Shown: piece after piece, positions 25,678-34,186 of the stretch
How positions within the stretch are numbered: the stretch's first letter is position 1
How the letters are laid out: the number at the start of each line of letters is the position of its first letter
Source of the DNA: JAKALX01 sp964508715
GTDB lineage: Bacteria > Chloroflexota > Dehalococcoidia > Tepidiformales > Tepidiformaceae
NCBI GenBank assembly: GCA_964508715.1
Contig: CAZDUX010000018.1
Coordinates: 1 to 62,387, forward strand
DNA length: 62,387 nt
Reading direction: 5' to 3'
Made by a program: the position numbers and the translations under genes
The notes under the pieces: generated by a model
Database searches by the model: none
The model's input: only the letters and a program-made list of their open reading frames with translations
What the model was told of the DNA's origin: nothing

Positions 25678-26313
25678 ATGAATACACGGGTCGTCGCGAT
25701 TTCGCGGCAGGTTGGCACTGCGGGGGAAGAAGTCGCCCGGGCAGTCGCCGAACGGTTGGAGTTCCGGTATATCGACTACCAGGTGATCCACGCGGCTGCG
25801 AGTGAGGCCGGGGTTTCGGAAGGGGTGGTGAGCGAGGCCGAGCACACACCCTCACTCATGACCCGGATCCTCGAGTCGTTAGCGGGCAGCCCGAGCCTGC
25901 CGATGGCAGGATGGGCCGACCCGGTTCCCCTCATGAGCAGCCCGCTCGTCACCTCGTCCGACTACCGCAAGTTCGTGGAACAGGTCATTCGCGATGTCGC
26001 CGACCACGGCCAGTGCGTCATCGTGGGACATGCTGCGCAGGTGATCCTTCGCAATCGATTGGATACGGTACGAGTGCTGGTAACGGGATCGCCCGATTTC
26101 CGTGCCCGGCGAATCATGACCGGTATGGGTGTCGACGAAAAGGCGGCACTCAAAACGGTCGAACGAACCGACAACGAGCGGCGCGAGTATTTCCACCGCT
26201 TCTACGAGACGGGATGGCTCACGCCGTGCACCTACGACCTCACGATCAACACCGACCACCTCAATCCCGAACAGGCCTCCGAGGTCGTGCTAAAGCTCTG
26301 TTCTTTGCGCTGA
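25678..26313 (+). CDS. cytidylate kinase-like protein
   Basis: A 211-aa P-loop-like protein of the cytidylate-kinase-2 family. The start reads TRVVAISRQVGTAGEEVARA, which is the family's altered P-loop (ISRQxGSxG), followed by a long helical lid region and the SPDFRARRIM segment near 140. Function in this family is unproven; a nucleoside kinase is often presumed. GGGAGG lies 6 nt before the ATG and a TACAAT box (25643-25648) lies upstream, so this gene does have a leader with a ribosome site, unlike many neighbours. Confidence 0.75.
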   Translation: MNTRVVAISRQVGTAGEEVARAVAERLEFRYIDYQVIHAAASEAGVSEGVVSEAEHTPSLMTRILESLAGSPSLPMAGWADPVPLMSSPLVTSSDYRKFVEQVIRDVADHGQCVIVGHAAQVILRNRLDTVRVLVTGSPDFRARRIMTGMGVDEKAALKTVERTDNERREYFHRFYETGWLTPCTYDLTINTDHLNPEQASEVVLKLCSLR

Positions 26314-26870
26314 TCAGCGTCGTGCTGGCGGGTGCAATGGTAGCGGCGTGCGGGGATGGCGATGATGTTTCGAAAACCATCAAGGACAGGCCAGGCGAGG
26401 CTGTCACAACCGAAACCACGCTGACGGCCCCGGCCCTCCTGCCAAACCTGGATGACCTTGGCTTCAAGATGGGGGTGCCGCAGAAGATCCCGACTACCAG
26501 CGGCGATGCGGTTGCTGTCCAATATGCGAGCCAGGGCAAGGCAATTGCAGGAATTCGCATCGACCTCACCGTGCTCCCCACCGCCGACCAGGCGCGCACT
26601 TCGATGAACGCGGCCGCTGGCGCGATCCCGAACCCGCCGCCAGGAACCGACATCCCGGGCCCGAATACTGCCGCTACCAGGCCCGGCCCCGGCGATGACG
26701 GGCAATCGTTCGTGACCCAGCGAGCCGACCAGAACGGCACGCTGGTATGGACTGACCTCTACCGCTTCGGCCGGGTTTTCGCGATCGTCTATTCGCAAGG
26801 CAAAGATGCACCCGACGCCATAGCGATCCGGAAGGCCGTGGGTGAACGAATCGCCGTGAAGGTGAAGTAG
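26226..26870 (+). CDS. putative lipoprotein
   Basis: A small exported lipoprotein. The lipobox VAAC lies at the end of a hydrophobic stretch (LFFALISVVLAGAMVAAC), and the mature part starts CGDGDDVSK, then a globular domain with a Pro-rich insertion. It overlaps the 3' end of the kinase-like gene. The exact start is uncertain: GTG at 26226 gives a long basic leader (214 aa in total), ATG at 26214 adds four residues, and CTG at 26298 gives a minimal signal peptide. No function is indicated. The stop at 26868-26870 lies directly beside the RHS fragment. Confidence 0.6.
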   Translation: MHLRPHDQHRPPQSRTGLRGRAKALFFALISVVLAGAMVAACGDGDDVSKTIKDRPGEAVTTETTLTAPALLPNLDDLGFKMGVPQKIPTTSGDAVAVQYASQGKAIAGIRIDLTVLPTADQARTSMNAAAGAIPNPPPGTDIPGPNTAATRPGPGDDGQSFVTQRADQNGTLVWTDLYRFGRVFAIVYSQGKDAPDAIAIRKAVGERIAVKVK

Positions 26871-26871
26871 A

Positions 26872-27015
26872 AACCGCCGTCATCGAGGATGACCGGCAGG
26901 CCGGCGGTCGAGTTCCAGTCGGTGACAGTCGAGAGGCGATTGGCGGCGTCGTAGGCGTAAGTCACCTGGTTCGAGCCGCCGGGGTAGGTGATCGCCGTCT
27001 CGCGGCCGGCGTCGC
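26872..27015 (-). pseudogene. RHS/YD-repeat fragment
   Basis: On the minus strand this short stretch reads GRETAITYPGG, then VTYAYDAANRLSTVTDW and GLPVILDDGG. The YD-repeat signature (xYDaanRLxxvtDW) and the TYPGG step are those of RHS-type polymorphic toxin or cell-surface proteins. The frame has no start codon, the repeats are too few for a protein, and the piece between TDW and GLP looks deleted. It lies immediately next to the lipoprotein stop and ahead of the hydrolase promoter. I read it as a relic of a recombined RHS gene. No RHS gene is present in the rest of the window. Confidence 0.65.
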
Positions 27016-27076
27016 ACCGAAGGTGGGGTGGTACTTCGCGTATGATGCCCCTCCATCGCAGGATGGAGATGCAGCA

Positions 27077-28363
27077 GTGACCCAGATCTTCGAAGAGCGT
27101 GTCCGGCGGCTGCCGTTCGCCTTCACCGAACTCGACCCGGCAGTCCGGCGCGACATGGTATGGCTGGAAGCGAGCGACACTGCGCAGAGCTTTGGCATCC
27201 TGTATCGCCCCGCGATGTTCGAACCGAAGACCGCCGTCTACCTGATGCACCCGCGCGGCGAGTTCACTCGCCATTATGTCGTACCTGGCCTCACCGCCCG
27301 CGGCTATGCCGTCTTCGGCCACAACAGCCGCTACCTCAACAACGACACCGACATGGTACATGAGCGCCTGCTCTTCGATATCGCGGCAGGTATGCGCTGG
27401 CTCAAGCACCGGGGGTATGAGCGTATCGTGCTCCTCGGCAACAGCGGGGGAGGCTCACTGCTCGGCTTCTACCAGTCGCAGGCGGGGCTGGAGCCATCCA
27501 GGCGGCTCACCTCGACACCCGGGGGCGAACCGGTCCAGTTCACCGAAGAGGCAATGCCCGAAGGCGACCTGTATATCGCAGTTGCCGCCCACCTCGGTGA
27601 GGGCCGCTTCATGCTGAACGTTCTCGATCCGGCGGTCATCGATGAGGACGATCCACTGGCTACCGACCCTGATTGGGACATGTATAACCCGGCCAACGGG
27701 TACCAGCCGTACCCTGCGGCAAGTCACTACGACCCTGCCTGGGTCACCGCCTATCGCCAGCGCCAGCGAGAGCGCAATCGACGGCTGGATCTTCGGGCAA
27801 GGGAATACATTGCCGACCACCGGTACTTTCGCGGCCTCCTGCGCGGCGACGGGTTGGAGCGCGCGGATGGGGCAACCCGCATGCTGGTAAACCGCCACGG
27901 GCGGCTCGGGCGCTACATGATCATCTACCGCACCCTCGCCAATCCCGCCTACCTCGACCCCGCAATCGACCCCAGCCGGCGGCCACTGGGGAGCATCTTC
28001 TCGCCGGGCGACCCGATCATCGGGAACTACGGCCCCGGTGGACTGGCCCGCGTGATGACGCCGCGCGCATGGCTCTCGACATGGAGCGGGCTCAGCAGCC
28101 AGGCCGACCTTCCCGATACGATTGAGCACGTCACGATTCCGACGCTCATCGTCTACGCCGACGGTGACAGTGACATCTTCCCCTCCGAGCAGCAGGAACT
28201 CGTGGAGAAGAGCGGCGCGAACGACAAGCAGTACGCAGTGCTGCCATGGGCCGATCACTACCTTCACCCGGTGGGCGAGGAAGGCAAGAAACTGGCCGAT
28301 CCGCGGGAGCGAATCATCGACCTCATCGTCCCGTGGATAGAAGAACGAATCGGGCAGCCATGA
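27077..28363 (+). CDS. alpha/beta hydrolase family protein
   Basis: A 428-aa hydrolase. The nucleophile elbow is GNSGGGSLLG near 130 (GxSxG), preceded by MHPRGEFTRHY (oxyanion region) and GHNSRYLNNDTDM. The acid and histidine are likely in IVYADGDSD and WADHYLHPVG near the C-terminus. A central ~130-aa insertion separates the two halves. No signal peptide. The start is GTG at 27077 with GGAG ~9 nt upstream; a -10-like TATGAT is at 27037. The substrate is unknown. Confidence 0.75.
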   Translation: MTQIFEERVRRLPFAFTELDPAVRRDMVWLEASDTAQSFGILYRPAMFEPKTAVYLMHPRGEFTRHYVVPGLTARGYAVFGHNSRYLNNDTDMVHERLLFDIAAGMRWLKHRGYERIVLLGNSGGGSLLGFYQSQAGLEPSRRLTSTPGGEPVQFTEEAMPEGDLYIAVAAHLGEGRFMLNVLDPAVIDEDDPLATDPDWDMYNPANGYQPYPAASHYDPAWVTAYRQRQRERNRRLDLRAREYIADHRYFRGLLRGDGLERADGATRMLVNRHGRLGRYMIIYRTLANPAYLDPAIDPSRRPLGSIFSPGDPIIGNYGPGGLARVMTPRAWLSTWSGLSSQADLPDTIEHVTIPTLIVYADGDSDIFPSEQQELVEKSGANDKQYAVLPWADHYLHPVGEEGKKLADPRERIIDLIVPWIEERIGQP

Positions 28364-28366
28364 CTC

Positions 28367-28382
28367 TGTGAACTGGTTCACA
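28367..28382. promoter_or_regulatory. perfect palindrome upstream of the MocR gene
   Basis: TGTGAAC-TG-GTTCACA, a 16-bp perfect dyad, ends 57 nt before the MocR start. It may be an operator for an unknown regulator. Confidence 0.4.
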
Positions 28383-28441
28383 GTGGCCAAAAGTGGCCCC
28401 TTACGACGATCCATTTGGGGCTGCTAAGGTAGAGCCACTTT
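28382..28441. promoter_or_regulatory. repeated AAAGTGG-type motif, candidate MocR/PdxR operator
   Basis: AGTGGCC occurs twice as a direct repeat (28382-28388 and 28392-28398), starts 10 nt apart, and a third inverted copy, AAAGTGGCTCTA read on the minus strand, lies at 28430-28441 over the TTG start. The sequence resembles the AAAGTGG-containing site described for PdxR-type MocR regulators. Autoregulation of the gene at 28440 is inferred. Confidence 0.45.
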
Positions 28442-29909
28442 GGATGTCGTGCTCGAACTCAGCGAAGATGGAAGCAAGCCCGCGTATCGCCGCCTGGCGG
28501 AAGCGATCCGTGGCGGAATACTCTCCGGGCGGTTTCGTCCGGGCGAGAAACTCCCCCCGACACGCACCCTTGCAACCAATCTCTCCCTTGCACGAAACAC
28601 GGTCCTCGAGGCATACGAGCAGCTCATTGCAGAGGGGTACCTGTCGGCGCGGCACGGCTCTGGCACGTTTGTGGCGGCCGACCTTCCCGATCGGGCTTTT
28701 CATGCCCCCGAGCTACCAGGGGGTACGCACCTCGACAACGGCCGGAATGGCCGTCTGCCGCTCGCTGGTTTCGGCCGGAGGATCATGGACGGCGAGGTAT
28801 GGTCGCATATCCAGCAAGACGCGTTCCGGAATCCGTACGAGTTTCGCTATGGCACGCCTTCGCTTGAGGAGTTCCCAATCGATGCCTGGCGCACGCTCAC
28901 CAAGCGGGTTCTCGATTACCCCCCGCGCGAACTACTTGGCTATGGTCCTCCGGAAGGGCTCCATACGCTACGCGAATCACTCGCCCGCTACCTCCAACGC
29001 TCACGCGGCGTTCGCTGCACACCCGAGCAGGTGCTCATCGTCAATGGTTCGCAGCAAGCGCTCGACCTCGCCGCACGAGTGCTCATCGACCCGGGCGACG
29101 GTGTAGTTATCGAAGAGCCGTGCTACCCCGGGGCACGGGCTGTTTTCGATGCAAACGGCGGGCGGCTCTTACCGGTGCCTTGCGATAACGAGGGTCTCCT
29201 GGTGAGTTGCATCCCGCCCAACGCCCGGCTGGCATACGTCACGCCGTCACACCAGTTCCCGTCGGGAGTGGTGATGTCCGCCGCGCGGCGCCTGGAGTTG
29301 CTCGACTGGGCGCAGCGATCGAACGCAATGATCATCGAGGATGAGTACGACAGCGAGTTCCGCTACGAAGGCCGCCCGCTCGCCGCCCTCCAGGGGCTCG
29401 ATTCGGCCGGTTGTGTCGTCTACACGGGGACACTCTCGAAGGTGCTGCTACCGGCGCTTCGGCTGGGGTATATGGTCGCCCCGCCAGGCCTGCAGCCGGC
29501 ACTTTCAGGGGCGAAGTGGCTTACGGATCGTCACGTGGCATTGCTCTACCAGGCTGTCCTGGCACTCTTTATCGACGAGGGACATTTCGAGCGGCACCTC
29601 CGGCGCATGCGAAAGGTCTACGAGCGGCGGCGGGAAGCACTCCTCGAAGCGTTCCACGAGCACTTCGGCGACCGTGCTCGCGTGATGGGAACACAGAGCG
29701 GCATGCACGTCCTCGTCCACCTCGAGGACGTCGACAACGACCACGTGTTCATTGAAAGCGCCGCCCGCGATGGCGTTGGTATCTACTCAGCGAAACCGTA
29801 CTACACGGGCGAACCACCGCGCGGAGCCGCATTCCTGATGGGCTACTCGAGCGTCAGCGAAGACGGGATCCGCGAAGGGATCCGCCTCCTTTCGAAGATC
29901 GCTCGCTAA
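28440..29909 (+). CDS. MocR-type regulator (GntR helix-turn-helix fused to aminotransferase-like domain)
   Basis: A 489-aa fusion. Residues 1-75 form a GntR winged helix (AYRRLAEAIRGGILSGRFRPG, LPPTRTLATNLSLARNTV, GSGTFV). The rest is a class I aminotransferase fold with YTGTLSKVLLPALRLGY carrying the likely PLP lysine near 333. Such proteins sense PLP, GABA or taurine and rarely act as enzymes. Start TTG at 28440 overlaps an operator-like motif; GTG at 28449 is an alternative. No pdxST, gabTD or tauR partner genes lie in the window, so its target beyond itself is unknown. Confidence 0.85.
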   Translation: MDVVLELSEDGSKPAYRRLAEAIRGGILSGRFRPGEKLPPTRTLATNLSLARNTVLEAYEQLIAEGYLSARHGSGTFVAADLPDRAFHAPELPGGTHLDNGRNGRLPLAGFGRRIMDGEVWSHIQQDAFRNPYEFRYGTPSLEEFPIDAWRTLTKRVLDYPPRELLGYGPPEGLHTLRESLARYLQRSRGVRCTPEQVLIVNGSQQALDLAARVLIDPGDGVVIEEPCYPGARAVFDANGGRLLPVPCDNEGLLVSCIPPNARLAYVTPSHQFPSGVVMSAARRLELLDWAQRSNAMIIEDEYDSEFRYEGRPLAALQGLDSAGCVVYTGTLSKVLLPALRLGYMVAPPGLQPALSGAKWLTDRHVALLYQAVLALFIDEGHFERHLRRMRKVYERRREALLEAFHEHFGDRARVMGTQSGMHVLVHLEDVDNDHVFIESAARDGVGIYSAKPYYTGEPPRGAAFLMGYSSVSEDGIREGIRLLSKIAR

Positions 29910-29911
29910 GA

Positions 29912-30850
29912 TCAGCTCCGCTCGAAGGCCAGGATTGCAGCACCGAGGAGCACGACCTGGAGCATCCCACCGGAGGTGAGCAACCAGAGCCCGGCTGCGC
30001 GGTCGCGAGCATGAATAAGCACACCAAGCACGGCGTTGACCGCGAAAATCCCTCCACCGAGGTAGGCGATACGCAGGAGCTGGCTCTTGTCGCCCACGGT
30101 TACAACGCCGTTGAGTGCGGGGAAATTGAGCTGGATCACGCTGGGGAGTCCCGGGTAACGCGTGTACACGTAGCCGGTGAGAACCGCACAGGCAATCGCG
30201 CTCAGTGCCGCCGCAGCGATGGCCACACGGTCGCGCCAGAACGGGAATGCGGCGATGCCCGTGGCGGCTGAACGCTGATGATGCGTCAGCACGGGTGCCA
30301 GCGCGGCCCGTGCCTGCACCTCCTCGGCGAACATCGCCTGGTCAAGCACAGTAAGGGCGTACGACTCCTCGGTCGTAACGATATAGAGGAGTTCGTCCGG
30401 AGAACCGTGCGTGGAGTAGAACAGCGTATAACCGATTCGTTTCACGTCAGCCGAGCCGACGTGGCAGCCCCACCAGTTGAGCCCCTCGACCCGTGCTTCA
30501 TCGAGGGTGCGACCAGGGACCATACGCTGGATGGTATCGATAGGGATCACGACCTCGCGGAATCCCCAGCGAATCGTCAGCGTCTCGCGGTCGATGATGT
30601 AGGCGAGCACCCAGAGCGCATACGCCCAGTTAGCAAAAAGCAGCCCGAGTACCACCAGGACGGCGGCGACGAGCCATGCAAGGAACGTCTTGAATTCGGC
30701 CTCGGCGCCGATACCGGCCTGAAGCGCGAGGCCGGCAAAGACAAACGCCCATACCGCAAGGCCACCGCCGACAATGACGCCGAGGGCACGTGGCGGCCGG
30801 ACAATGACGCTGCCTAGCGGGCGACGCGAGTGCGAACCGGGGTGCACCAA
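29912..30850 (-). CDS. multi-pass membrane protein with PH-like domain
   Basis: A 312-aa membrane protein. Two N-terminal helices (~22-45, ~55-85), a cytosolic domain of ~120 residues (YIIDRETLTIRWGFREVVIP resembles a bacterial PH domain), and three or more C-terminal helices, the last ending near the C-terminus. The role is unknown; bacterial PH-domain proteins often bind membranes or regulators. The start ATG overlaps the ilvE 3' end by 37 nt and lacks a clear Shine-Dalgarno; a GTG at 30847 is equally possible. Convergent with the MocR gene, 2 nt apart. Confidence 0.65.
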   Translation of the reverse strand: MVHPGSHSRRPLGSVIVRPPRALGVIVGGGLAVWAFVFAGLALQAGIGAEAEFKTFLAWLVAAVLVVLGLLFANWAYALWVLAYIIDRETLTIRWGFREVVIPIDTIQRMVPGRTLDEARVEGLNWWGCHVGSADVKRIGYTLFYSTHGSPDELLYIVTTEESYALTVLDQAMFAEEVQARAALAPVLTHHQRSAATGIAAFPFWRDRVAIAAAALSAIACAVLTGYVYTRYPGLPSVIQLNFPALNGVVTVGDKSQLLRIAYLGGGIFAVNAVLGVLIHARDRAAGLWLLTSGGMLQVVLLGAAILAFERS

Positions 30851-31740
30851 TGTGTGTACTTCTCGTTGTTGCCCTTGATGACGTCGTAGAAGATCTTGCT
30901 GAGCTGGCTGGTGATGGGACCAGGCTGGCCGGTACCGACTTCGCGGCGATCGACTTCGACCACGGGGGTGAGATGCGCCGCTGTACCAGTCATGAAGATT
31001 TCATCGGCGATGTAGAGTTCGGTACGGTCGATCTGGCGTTCGACGCATTCGATTCCAAGCTCATTCCTGGCCAGTTCGATGACACTCCTGGCGGTGATAC
31101 CTTCGAGGACATTGTCGGCGGGCGCCGGCGTGATGAGCTTGCCATGGCGAATCATGAAGATGTTCTCGCCGGAGCCCTCGGAGACGTGGCCGTCGGCGTT
31201 GAGCATGATCGCCTCGTCGAAGCCATTCAGGTTGGCCTCGGTCTTCGCCAGGGCGCTGTTCACGTAGATACCGGTTACCTTGGCGCGCGGCGGGATGCCC
31301 GTGTCATCGACACGGCGCCAGGTGCTCGTGTGGCAGCGCGCCATCTCAGGCAGGTAGGCGGGGAACGGGGTGAGGAAGATCAGCGTGTCGGTCTCGAGAT
31401 TGTGGAGGCGGACACCGAGGATCTCGCTCGAGAGGTAGACCATCGGGCGAAGGTAGACATCCTCGCTGAATCCGCTGCGTTCGGTCACCTCCACGGCAAG
31501 GTCACACAATTCGTCAACTGAGAGCTTCAGGTCGAGCCGCAGGATCTTGGAGCTCTGGGCGATGCGCTCCATGTGTTCACGCAAGCGGAAGAGGTGTGTG
31601 GTCTGCTGGCCCTCATTCCAGTTGCCGCGGATACCCTCGAATACCGCCGTCCCGTAATTGAACGCGTGCGTCATGACACCGATCTTCGCCTCGCTGAGCG
31701 GGACGATTGCGCCCTGGAAGTAGGCGTACGGGGTAGGCAT
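30814..31740 (-). CDS. ilvE: branched-chain amino-acid aminotransferase
   Basis: A 308-aa fold-type IV PLP enzyme. Typical motifs: FNYGTAVFEGIRGN near 27, KVTGIYVNSALAKTEAN (the catalytic lysine is in the KVTG or the ALAK region), EAIMLNADGHVSEGSGENIFM near 195 and MTGTAAHLTPVVEVD. It makes valine, leucine and isoleucine from their keto acids with glutamate as donor. The ATG at 31740 follows AGGAG. An upstream -10 (TATACT) is overlapped by a perfect dyad. The frame continues upstream by over 100 codons but without homology. Confidence 0.92.
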   Translation of the reverse strand: MPTPYAYFQGAIVPLSEAKIGVMTHAFNYGTAVFEGIRGNWNEGQQTTHLFRLREHMERIAQSSKILRLDLKLSVDELCDLAVEVTERSGFSEDVYLRPMVYLSSEILGVRLHNLETDTLIFLTPFPAYLPEMARCHTSTWRRVDDTGIPPRAKVTGIYVNSALAKTEANLNGFDEAIMLNADGHVSEGSGENIFMIRHGKLITPAPADNVLEGITARSVIELARNELGIECVERQIDRTELYIADEIFMTGTAAHLTPVVEVDRREVGTGQPGPITSQLSKIFYDVIKGNNEKYTHWCTPVRTRVAR

Positions 31741-31777
31741 GTTCGAAAGCTCCTGTCCGAAGGATTCGGAATTCAAG

Positions 31778-31790
31778 CCAGTATAACTGG
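31778..31790. promoter_or_regulatory. dyad over the ilvE -10 box
   Basis: CCAGT-ATA-ACTGG, perfect 5-bp arms, centred on the -10 TATACT (minus strand 31780-31785). A repressor bound here would block transcription of ilvE. Confidence 0.4.
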
Positions 31791-31849
31791 TTCGGGATTC
31801 CGGGCACCGAACCATCCACGACACCTGCGGCACCGCCAGATTGCCCTGC

Positions 31850-32332
31850 TCAGCGGTTCGCGGTGGCGGAGGCCGTTGCGCCCGGCGTCGATGCAGGCAG
31901 GTTGAAGAACTTGACGTCTTTACATTCGGGGATGTCCGATGTCTTGGAGGCGAGACGTTGCCGCACGCTATCGCTCGGCAGCGGGGGCGCCTTCGTGAGG
32001 AGCCGGGTTGGCTCACTCGTCGTGTCATCGAGGTACTTCGTGAAGTCGCTGTTGTACTTCTGCAAGTCAGCGGGTGGGTTGAGGGCCTTGAGCGACGCAC
32101 TGAAGTCCTTCACGACTTTGGTGATGTCCTGGACATTCGTCTTGGTCAGAAGGGCGTCGGAGAGTTGCTGAACTCCCACGCAGATGGCCTTGAGGTACGC
32201 CTCGTCTGTCAGTGTGGGGCCGGCGTTATTCCCCGGGGCCGTCGTGGACTTGCTGCCGCCATCATCGCCGCACGCGCTCCCCAGCAGGAGGAGAACGGGC
32301 AAGACGGCAAGGACGATCGTGCGCATTCGCAT
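31850..32332 (-). CDS. small lipoprotein
   Basis: A 160-aa exported lipoprotein with a short signal (MRMRTIVLAVLPVLLLLGSA) and the lipobox cysteine in GSACGDDGG. The mature domain is helical, with two cysteines (AICVGV and PECKDV) that could form a disulfide, and a Ser/Thr/Pro-rich C-terminus. Function unknown. I use ATG at 32332, because TACCAT (32339-32344, minus strand) ends 6 nt before it: a leaderless start. The ATG at 32347 lies upstream of that box. Confidence 0.65.
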   Translation of the reverse strand: MRMRTIVLAVLPVLLLLGSACGDDGGSKSTTAPGNNAGPTLTDEAYLKAICVGVQQLSDALLTKTNVQDITKVVKDFSASLKALNPPADLQKYNSDFTKYLDDTTSEPTRLLTKAPPLPSDSVRQRLASKTSDIPECKDVKFFNLPASTPGATASATANR

Positions 32333-32392
32333 CCGGCGATGGTACATCGGGTGGCCGCTAACCGCGCCAGGAACAGCAAGGGGTATTTCCGC

Positions 32393-33313
32393 TCAACACC
32401 GCGCGAGCACCGAGCGGAGCAGCGTCTCCACGCGCGCGTCCATCCCATGGATATCGACGGGACAGCGGCCAGCGACCTGGTCCGGGATGCTGGTTTTCAC
32501 CCACGGGCCGTGCCCCATCAACTCGGCAAGGTCAAACCGGGGGTCAGTCTCGTGGCCAGATTCGGCCTCGTAAGCAAGCCGAAATTCCTCGGCCAGTTCG
32601 GGCGAGAAAAGGACGGCCAGGTTCCAACGGCAATGTGCTACGTCGACACTACGTGGCCCCCGCGATGCCTCGGTCGAGTCGGCTACACCCGAGAGCCGTT
32701 GGCGCGTCCAGAGGAGGTTGAAGTGCTGGTAGTCGCGATGGAGGAAGGCGGCGGGTTCAGCCGGGAGTCCAGCCGCAACGATACGTGCTGCCTTGGCCCA
32801 CGCAGCCGTATCGATGCGCCACGGTTTTGGGAACAGGTCGTCTCGGGTGAACCAGGGTTCGTAAGGAGGCGCCTCGCACGGGAGTTCGTGGATGATCGCG
32901 AGCTCCCGTGCCATTTGGCGCAGCCAGTGCTTCGCGTCCTTCGGCGTGAGGAGCACCTGCCCGGGCAGACGCGTCATCAGGAGTGCCGGGGCGCCACCCG
33001 ACTCAGTCCCCTGCGAATCCGCAGCGACGAGTTCGGGACCCAGCAGGTAGCCACACTTGCGAAGGGCCACCAGGGTGCGTGACTCACGCTCAACATAGTC
33101 AGCATGGGATCTCTCACCGCCAGGGAATACCCACCGCCGCAACACGAGGTCCACCGTTGTCCCGTTGCGTACCTGGACGCGAATAGCATGGGTGACCGAG
33201 CTCGTCCCGCCACGAAGCCGCGAGATACGGCCCGCGCGGTTGCCGGGGCCAAGAGCCGTTTCGATCCAGCGGCGGGTGACCTCGCCGACAGGGCAGCGGG
33301 TCCGGGCGTTCAT
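32393..33313 (-). CDS. aminoglycoside-phosphotransferase (APH) family protein
   Basis: A 306-aa kinase-like protein. The N-lobe carries a glycine loop (RLRGGTSSVTHAIRV) and the lysine-equivalent strand; the catalytic loop is FLHRDYQHFNLLW (HxDxxxxN) near 190, and the metal loop reads GVADSTEASRGPRSVDVAH, where the family usually has IDW or IDF. Substrates vary: choline, homoserine, sugars, antibiotics. Nothing in the context points to drug resistance. It follows the unknown gene by 12 nt. Confidence 0.75.
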   Translation of the reverse strand: MNARTRCPVGEVTRRWIETALGPGNRAGRISRLRGGTSSVTHAIRVQVRNGTTVDLVLRRWVFPGGERSHADYVERESRTLVALRKCGYLLGPELVAADSQGTESGGAPALLMTRLPGQVLLTPKDAKHWLRQMARELAIIHELPCEAPPYEPWFTRDDLFPKPWRIDTAAWAKAARIVAAGLPAEPAAFLHRDYQHFNLLWTRQRLSGVADSTEASRGPRSVDVAHCRWNLAVLFSPELAEEFRLAYEAESGHETDPRFDLAELMGHGPWVKTSIPDQVAGRCPVDIHGMDARVETLLRSVLARC

Positions 33314-33325
33314 CGGTCACAAAGG

Positions 33326-34186
33326 TTACAGGAGGAGACGCCTGGCAGCCGAGCCCGGTTTTCTGCGCCAATTCTCGATCAAGTATCGCTTCTGGAACTC
33401 GATTTCCGTCTCCTCGACCCGGCACCACCCAGGAGACGCAGCCATCTCGCGCGCTTCGCGAGCGAACGTTTCGAGTGCCAGCCGGTCGGGGATGGCAAAC
33501 GTCCCCTCGTGTTCGAGGGCAGCCTCGAGTGCAGCCACCGAGAGGAGCAACAGCCACCCCATGACGATCTCGGAGAGCCCAACGTGGAAGTCACGGTCGC
33601 CAAAGGTCATGAACACGCGTGACGGGTCCGAATCACTGCCAGCGAGAAGGAGCGTGCTCCCAAAGTGAGGCATCGAGAGATCCATGGCCACTCGATAGAT
33701 CGGGCCCAGAACCTCGTGGGCCGCGAGAACCTCTGCCGCTCGGAAGGCATGGAGCCGGTATTCGGTAGCATGCTGCCCGGGCGCCAGGGCGATTCCACCG
33801 TTCTCCAGCCACTCGACCCACTCGGCCGCCTCCTGGCCCAGGAGGTAGACGGCGCCCGCCGCATAGTCGGTCGCCGAGCGGACGAGCGCGATGGCTGCCG
33901 GGTAGTTGCCCCACTCGGCTGCATGGAGCGCTTCGAGGCGAGCGAGCCATGACCGCGACCAGAGCCCAAGCGCCGAAGCCATGGCCTGCGTGCGGTGCTT
34001 GCTATCGCTCGAAGCGCTGGCGATGGCACCTTCAAGTTCAAATCCATGCAAGGCGAGGTCAATTGCAGGGCCGAGTACGAAGCCTGTCTGGCGATAGGCG
34101 TCGGCAGACGGTGAGTCGACCGGTGGTTTCGCGGCGCGTGCAACGTGCGGCGAGATGCGCGGGGGTGAAACGCGCGGGGTGCTCAT
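33326..34186 (-). CDS. helical protein of unknown function
   Basis: A 286-aa soluble, mostly alpha-helical protein. I do not recognise it. The segment LEALHAAEWGNYPAAIALVRSATDYAAGAVYL is a long amphipathic pair, and conserved-looking acidic and histidine residues (GDRDFHVGLSE, WVEWLE) are spread along the sequence. Start ATG overlaps the DinB stop (ATGA). It lies in an operon with two DinB-like proteins and a kinase-like protein and so probably shares regulation with them. Confidence 0.6.
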   Translation of the reverse strand: MSTPRVSPPRISPHVARAAKPPVDSPSADAYRQTGFVLGPAIDLALHGFELEGAIASASSDSKHRTQAMASALGLWSRSWLARLEALHAAEWGNYPAAIALVRSATDYAAGAVYLLGQEAAEWVEWLENGGIALAPGQHATEYRLHAFRAAEVLAAHEVLGPIYRVAMDLSMPHFGSTLLLAGSDSDPSRVFMTFGDRDFHVGLSEIVMGWLLLLSVAALEAALEHEGTFAIPDRLALETFAREAREMAASPGWCRVEETEIEFQKRYLIENWRRKPGSAARRLLL

